DNA of 64,000 bases from Pedobacter sp. Hv1 (lineage in GTDB: Bacteria > Bacteroidota > Bacteroidia > Sphingobacteriales > Sphingobacteriaceae): NCBI RefSeq assembly GCF_001412215.1, contig NZ_LLWP01000009.1, forward strand, positions 124,001 to 188,000. The letters are read 5' to 3'. The notes under the pieces were generated by a model. That model was given only the letters and a program-made list of their open reading frames with translations, ran no database searches and was not told the DNA's origin. Below are positions 61,044 through 64,000 of this stretch, piece by piece. Each line of letters starts with the position of its first letter. Position 1 is the stretch's first letter. A program made the translations under genes and the position numbers.

Positions 61044-62786
61044 TTATTTCAAATTGAGTTTGGTGTCCTGTTTTAGCCTTCCAATAGGATAGCGCATATA
61101 GGTTTTTTCGTAATAGTCGGAATTTTTATAGACAAAATCTAATTGCATCCTTCCACTTTTTGCCAATTCTGGATTTTTTAATTTCTCAGCTTCCAATTTT
61201 TGTTTCAATTCTGGATCTTTTTTTAACAGCTCGGCTGCGGTATCCTCAAAAACATAAGAAGAATAACCTTCTTTTTGTCCTAGAATAGAATCGAAGAAAT
61301 TCCAGTTGAAAAACGAATCGATTGCCTGTGGTTCCAACGTTTCAACTATATAACGGTTATTTGGTTGATTTACATATACCACATAGTCGCCCGCATAAAA
61401 TTGTACGTTTTGCATTATCGGATTTAAAACTACAGCAGAGTGTTGGTAATGGCCCTCATACGGACGTGTACCAGTTTTCATATCACCAATGTAGTACATC
61501 TCTAAGTTCAGTTTCGCATCAGCACTTAATTGCTGCATTTTAACATTGTTCAACTTCAGCAGTTCAATTACCTTATCCCAAGCTTTTGGAATAACATATG
61601 CAATGGGTTTGCTTACGGTTAAACTCGGCTCAAATTGATCCCAATACTTTATTTTTTTGGTATAAGGGTCATTTCTATCATAATACAAACGATCGGTACC
61701 ACTTACTTCGCTTGGTTTCTTTTTACCAACATAACCTTTAAAGTCAATACTATCATAAACAGAGCGATTTAATTTCCAGTCTAAAGGAAATTCTTTTTGC
61801 TGTGCGGTAAACTCATCGGCCTTGCGTTTATTTTCTCCAATTACTTTGGCATCGCGAACAATAATATCAATATAGGTCTGCAATAGTTTATAGGTTGATT
61901 CTACCCGTTTATCAAATGTTTTAAGCATGTGTGTTTCGGGCATAAAACCAATGGTGTTGTGCAGGGCTGCATAACCTGTAGAATACCGTGGAGATTCGAT
62001 GTAACCTGTAATGCCAGCATCTGGTGTTTCGTTAATAGAGTTGACATAAGGGATCAGCTCATAACCTTTACCTTTCATTTGGCTATACAAATCGGGTACC
62101 ATCGTTTTAGTGAGGTAGCTTGATAAAATGGGGTTCAATTTATCCTTTTGGGTAGGAATCAATGTCATGGTGTATTGATAATCTGCTCCGTTACTGGTAT
62201 GTGTATCTACAAATATTTCTGGTTGCCAAGTGTTAAAAATTTGCTGAAAAGCCTGAGAATTTTTAGAATCGGTTTTAATGAAATCTCTATTTAAGTCGTA
62301 ATTTTTACCATTCCCTCTGAAACCATAAGCAACGGGGCCATTTTGGTTTGCCCTTGAGGTGCCACTGCGGTTATGGCTGCCATCAATGTTATATACTGGA
62401 ATGATACAGATGACCACATCTTCGGGTAGTTTATTGCCTTTGAGTAAATCTCTTGCCAACAGCATACTTGCATCTATCCCTTCAGGTTCTCCTGGGTGGA
62501 TGCCATTGTTGATCAAGAAAATCCTTTTGTTGCTCTTCCTTAAAGTGCTGGGGTCGAATACACCCTTTTTTGATAAAACCAAAAGATGTAATGGTTTTCC
62601 AAAATCGGTGTTGCCATAGGTGAATAATTTGGCCTGTTGTGGAAAAGCTTTGGCCAAACCTTCGTAATAGGTTATTGCTTCTGTATATGTGGTGGTTTCC
62701 TTTTTATTGCTACGCTCAAAAGGAGTTTGTTGTGCAAAGGATGCCATATGAATAGCTATAAGTAAAAGAAGTAAAAGTTTCTTCAT
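61044..62786 (-). CDS. Exported M14 carboxypeptidase, second in window
   Basis: The 580-residue protein has a signal peptide (MASFAQ) and an M14 zinc site: H97xxE100 in GIHPGEPEG and H196 in VDTHTSNG. NRDF near 167 and YESPRYSTGY fit the fold. It is shorter than the M14 enzyme at 419 and lacks its amidotransferase-like C-terminal region, so they are distant paralogues. The rhomboid gene follows 1 bp later. A near -7 box TAATTTTA (minus strand 62791-62798) ends 4 bp before the start. Confidence 0.9.
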   Translation of the reverse strand: MKKLLLLLLIAIHMASFAQQTPFERSNKKETTTYTEAITYYEGLAKAFPQQAKLFTYGNTDFGKPLHLLVLSKKGVFDPSTLRKSNKRIFLINNGIHPGEPEGIDASMLLARDLLKGNKLPEDVVICIIPVYNIDGSHNRSGTSRANQNGPVAYGFRGNGKNYDLNRDFIKTDSKNSQAFQQIFNTWQPEIFVDTHTSNGADYQYTMTLIPTQKDKLNPILSSYLTKTMVPDLYSQMKGKGYELIPYVNSINETPDAGITGYIESPRYSTGYAALHNTIGFMPETHMLKTFDKRVESTYKLLQTYIDIIVRDAKVIGENKRKADEFTAQQKEFPLDWKLNRSVYDSIDFKGYVGKKKPSEVSGTDRLYYDRNDPYTKKIKYWDQFEPSLTVSKPIAYVIPKAWDKVIELLKLNNVKMQQLSADAKLNLEMYYIGDMKTGTRPYEGHYQHSAVVLNPIMQNVQFYAGDYVVYVNQPNNRYIVETLEPQAIDSFFNWNFFDSILGQKEGYSSYVFEDTAAELLKKDPELKQKLEAEKLKNPELAKSGRMQLDFVYKNSDYYEKTYMRYPIGRLKQDTKLNLK

Positions 62787-62826
62787 TGTTTAAAATTAAG
62801 GTTAAAGCACTAAATTACTTTTTTTT

Positions 62827-62840
62827 ATTTGACGTCAAAT
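62827..62840. promoter_or_regulatory. Perfect 14-bp palindrome between divergent peptidase genes
   Basis: ATTTGACGTCAAAT is fully symmetric and lies between the divergent starts of the M14 gene (62786) and pepT (62934). It is a good operator candidate for a dimeric regulator. A related, imperfect TTGACGTTAA element occurs upstream of susC. Confidence 0.55.
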
Positions 62841-62921
62841 GTAACATTCTCTTTTCTTCATCTATTGGCTTTAAAAAACAAGTTTTCTACGTAATTGCTC
62901 TTGCTTATTGTTTCAATATGC

Positions 62922-62929
62922 TAATTTTG
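62922..62929 (+). promoter_or_regulatory. pepT -7 box, 4 bp before start
   Basis: TAATTTTG matches TAnnTTTG exactly and ends four bases before the ATG at 62934. TTG at 62901-62903 is about 18 bp upstream, near the expected -33 position. Confidence 0.6.
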
Positions 62930-62933
62930 ATAC

Positions 62934-64000
62934 ATGATTACTTATTCAAATAAAGAACAACAGCTTCAGGGCAGATTTTTTAAGTATGTAAAAATCGACA
63001 CCCAATCTGATCCCAGCTCTAAAACCTGCCCGTCAACTTTAAAACAGAAAGATTTAGGTAAAGTATTGGTGGCCGAATTGTTGGCAATGGGTGTTGAAGA
63101 TGCCCATTTGGATGATTTTGGTTATGTATATGGAACAATTCCAAGCAATACAGAAAAAAATGTTCCAGTAATCTGTTTTTGCTCACACATGGACACATCT
63201 CCAGATTGTAGCGGAGAGAATGTAAAACCAATCATCCATAAAAACTACAATGGAGAAGATTTGGTGTTGCCAGATGATCATTCAATTATATTAAAACTAA
63301 GCGAACATAAAGACCTCAAAGACCAAATTGGTAATGATATCATTACAGCAAGTGGAACAACACTGTTGGGGGCAGACAATAAAGCTGGTCTAGCAGAAAT
63401 TATGGAAGCTGCGGCTTTTTTAATCCAAAATCCGGAAATTAAACATGGCGCCATCAAAATTTTATTTACACCCGACGAAGAAATTGGAAGAGGTGTAGAC
63501 AAAGCAGACCTGAAAAAGTTAGGAGCTGATTTTGCTTATACCATAGATGGAGAAACTTTAGGCTCAATAGAAGATGAAACTTTTTCTGCCGATGGCGTAA
63601 AATTGACTATCAATGGGGTAAGTGCCCATCCGGGGTTTGCGAAAGGTAAAATGGAAAGTGCCATTAAAATATTGGCCGATATCTTATCGGCATTGCCAAA
63701 AGATCGATTAACCCCAGAAGCAACCAGTGGAAAAGAAGGGTTTGTCCATCCAGTTAGTTTTCATGGGCAAGCCGAACAGGCAGAGGCACAATTTATCATC
63801 AGAGATTTTGAAGATGAATTGTTAAAAGCGCATGAAGCGACATTAGAAAATGTGGTGAAAGAAGTAATGAAAAGCTATCCAAATTCGAGCTACGAGTTTA
63901 AGGTAACAGCACAATACCGAAACATGAAAAAGGTATTGGATCAATACCCTCAGATTATGGCCAATGGCATAGAAGCGATAAAAAGAGCAGGTTTAATCTC
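62934..64000 (+). CDS. pepT: Peptidase T, cut by right edge
   Basis: Tripeptidase of the M20 family that releases N-terminal residues from tripeptides in the cytosol. The visible ~355 of about 410 residues carry the zinc ligands H85 and D87 (SHMDTSPD), D148 (GADNKAGLAE), E182/E183 (TPDEEIGRG) and D205 (TIDGETLG). The start is ATG 62934. No signal peptide. It is divergent from the M14 gene with a shared promoter region. Confidence 0.95.
   Translation, partial: MITYSNKEQQLQGRFFKYVKIDTQSDPSSKTCPSTLKQKDLGKVLVAELLAMGVEDAHLDDFGYVYGTIPSNTEKNVPVICFCSHMDTSPDCSGENVKPIIHKNYNGEDLVLPDDHSIILKLSEHKDLKDQIGNDIITASGTTLLGADNKAGLAEIMEAAAFLIQNPEIKHGAIKILFTPDEEIGRGVDKADLKKLGADFAYTIDGETLGSIEDETFSADGVKLTINGVSAHPGFAKGKMESAIKILADILSALPKDRLTPEATSGKEGFVHPVSFHGQAEQAEAQFIIRDFEDELLKAHEATLENVVKEVMKSYPNSSYEFKVTAQYRNMKKVLDQYPQIMANGIEAIKRAGLI

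Overview
The window reads as ordinary chromosomal DNA of a Bacteroidota bacterium, most likely family Sphingobacteriaceae (Pedobacter-like). Supporting signs are low GC, a SusC/SusD pair, the gliding-motility lipoprotein GldH, a holB-ricT-gldH gene order, M56/BlaI regulators, DUF3078, DUF4407, DUF5916 and DUF6624 proteins, and promoters with the Bacteroidota TAnnTTTG -7 box instead of sigma-70 boxes. I see no rRNA, tRNA, insertion sequence, prophage or CRISPR array. The assignment is inferred from gene content; no database was searched.

Layout. 1-4.3 kb: the start of a truncated lipoprotein gene, an exported M14 carboxypeptidase, and murF. 4.3-4.74 kb: a gene-free stretch of odd composition. 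4.7-9 kb, minus strand: a thioredoxin-fold protein, then holB-ricT-gldH (clamp loader, RNA-processing factor with a disordered tail, gliding lipoprotein). 9.2-17 kb, plus strand: marR with an outer-membrane barrel, ruvX with an O-methyltransferase, two tandem glucosaminidase-LysM proteins, a carboxypeptidase-regulatory-domain protein with a 107-residue HExxH protein, and DUF3078. 17-22.2 kb, minus strand: a DUF5916 protein and a BlaI/M56 sensor pair whose sensor carries a repeat-built periplasmic domain. 22.4-29.6 kb: ffh, bestrophin, an RlmI-like methyltransferase, a heptanucleotide repeat array, csaA-tadA, Mn-type superoxide dismutase and small envelope proteins. 29.6-38.6 kb: OxyR, DUF6624, an AlkC-like DNA glycosylase, TlpA, a GT39 enzyme, a membrane LytTR regulator, DUF1579, a lipoprotein, a thiamin-pyrophosphokinase-like protein and a GNAT enzyme. 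38.6-45.2 kb: an exported tricorn-M28-M61 peptidase operon. 45.3-51.3 kb: DUF4407, beta-propeller proteins, a rhodanese and an XRE regulator. 51.8-57 kb: SusC/SusD. 57-64 kb: a dipeptide epimerase, a TPR lipoprotein, an unknown protein, a rhomboid, a second M14 peptidase and pepT (cut by the right edge).

The theme is protein and peptide handling. There are six exported or cytosolic peptidases of different clans, a rhomboid, a dipeptide epimerase, muramidase-type enzymes and a SusCD importer with no carbohydrate enzyme beside it. Peptide or muropeptide scavenging is a reasonable inference.

I found no clear new defence or mobile system. The best second-look items are a 240-bp heptanucleotide array that supplies a promoter's -33 box, several perfect -7 boxes only 4-5 bp before start codons (predicted leaderless mRNAs), the tricorn-M28-M61 operon, a tandem 20-bp repeat that fits a LytTR operator, a TTGACGTCAA palindrome between two peptidase genes with a weaker relative upstream of susC, a RicT protein with an RNase-E-like disordered tail, and a miniature HExxH membrane protein.
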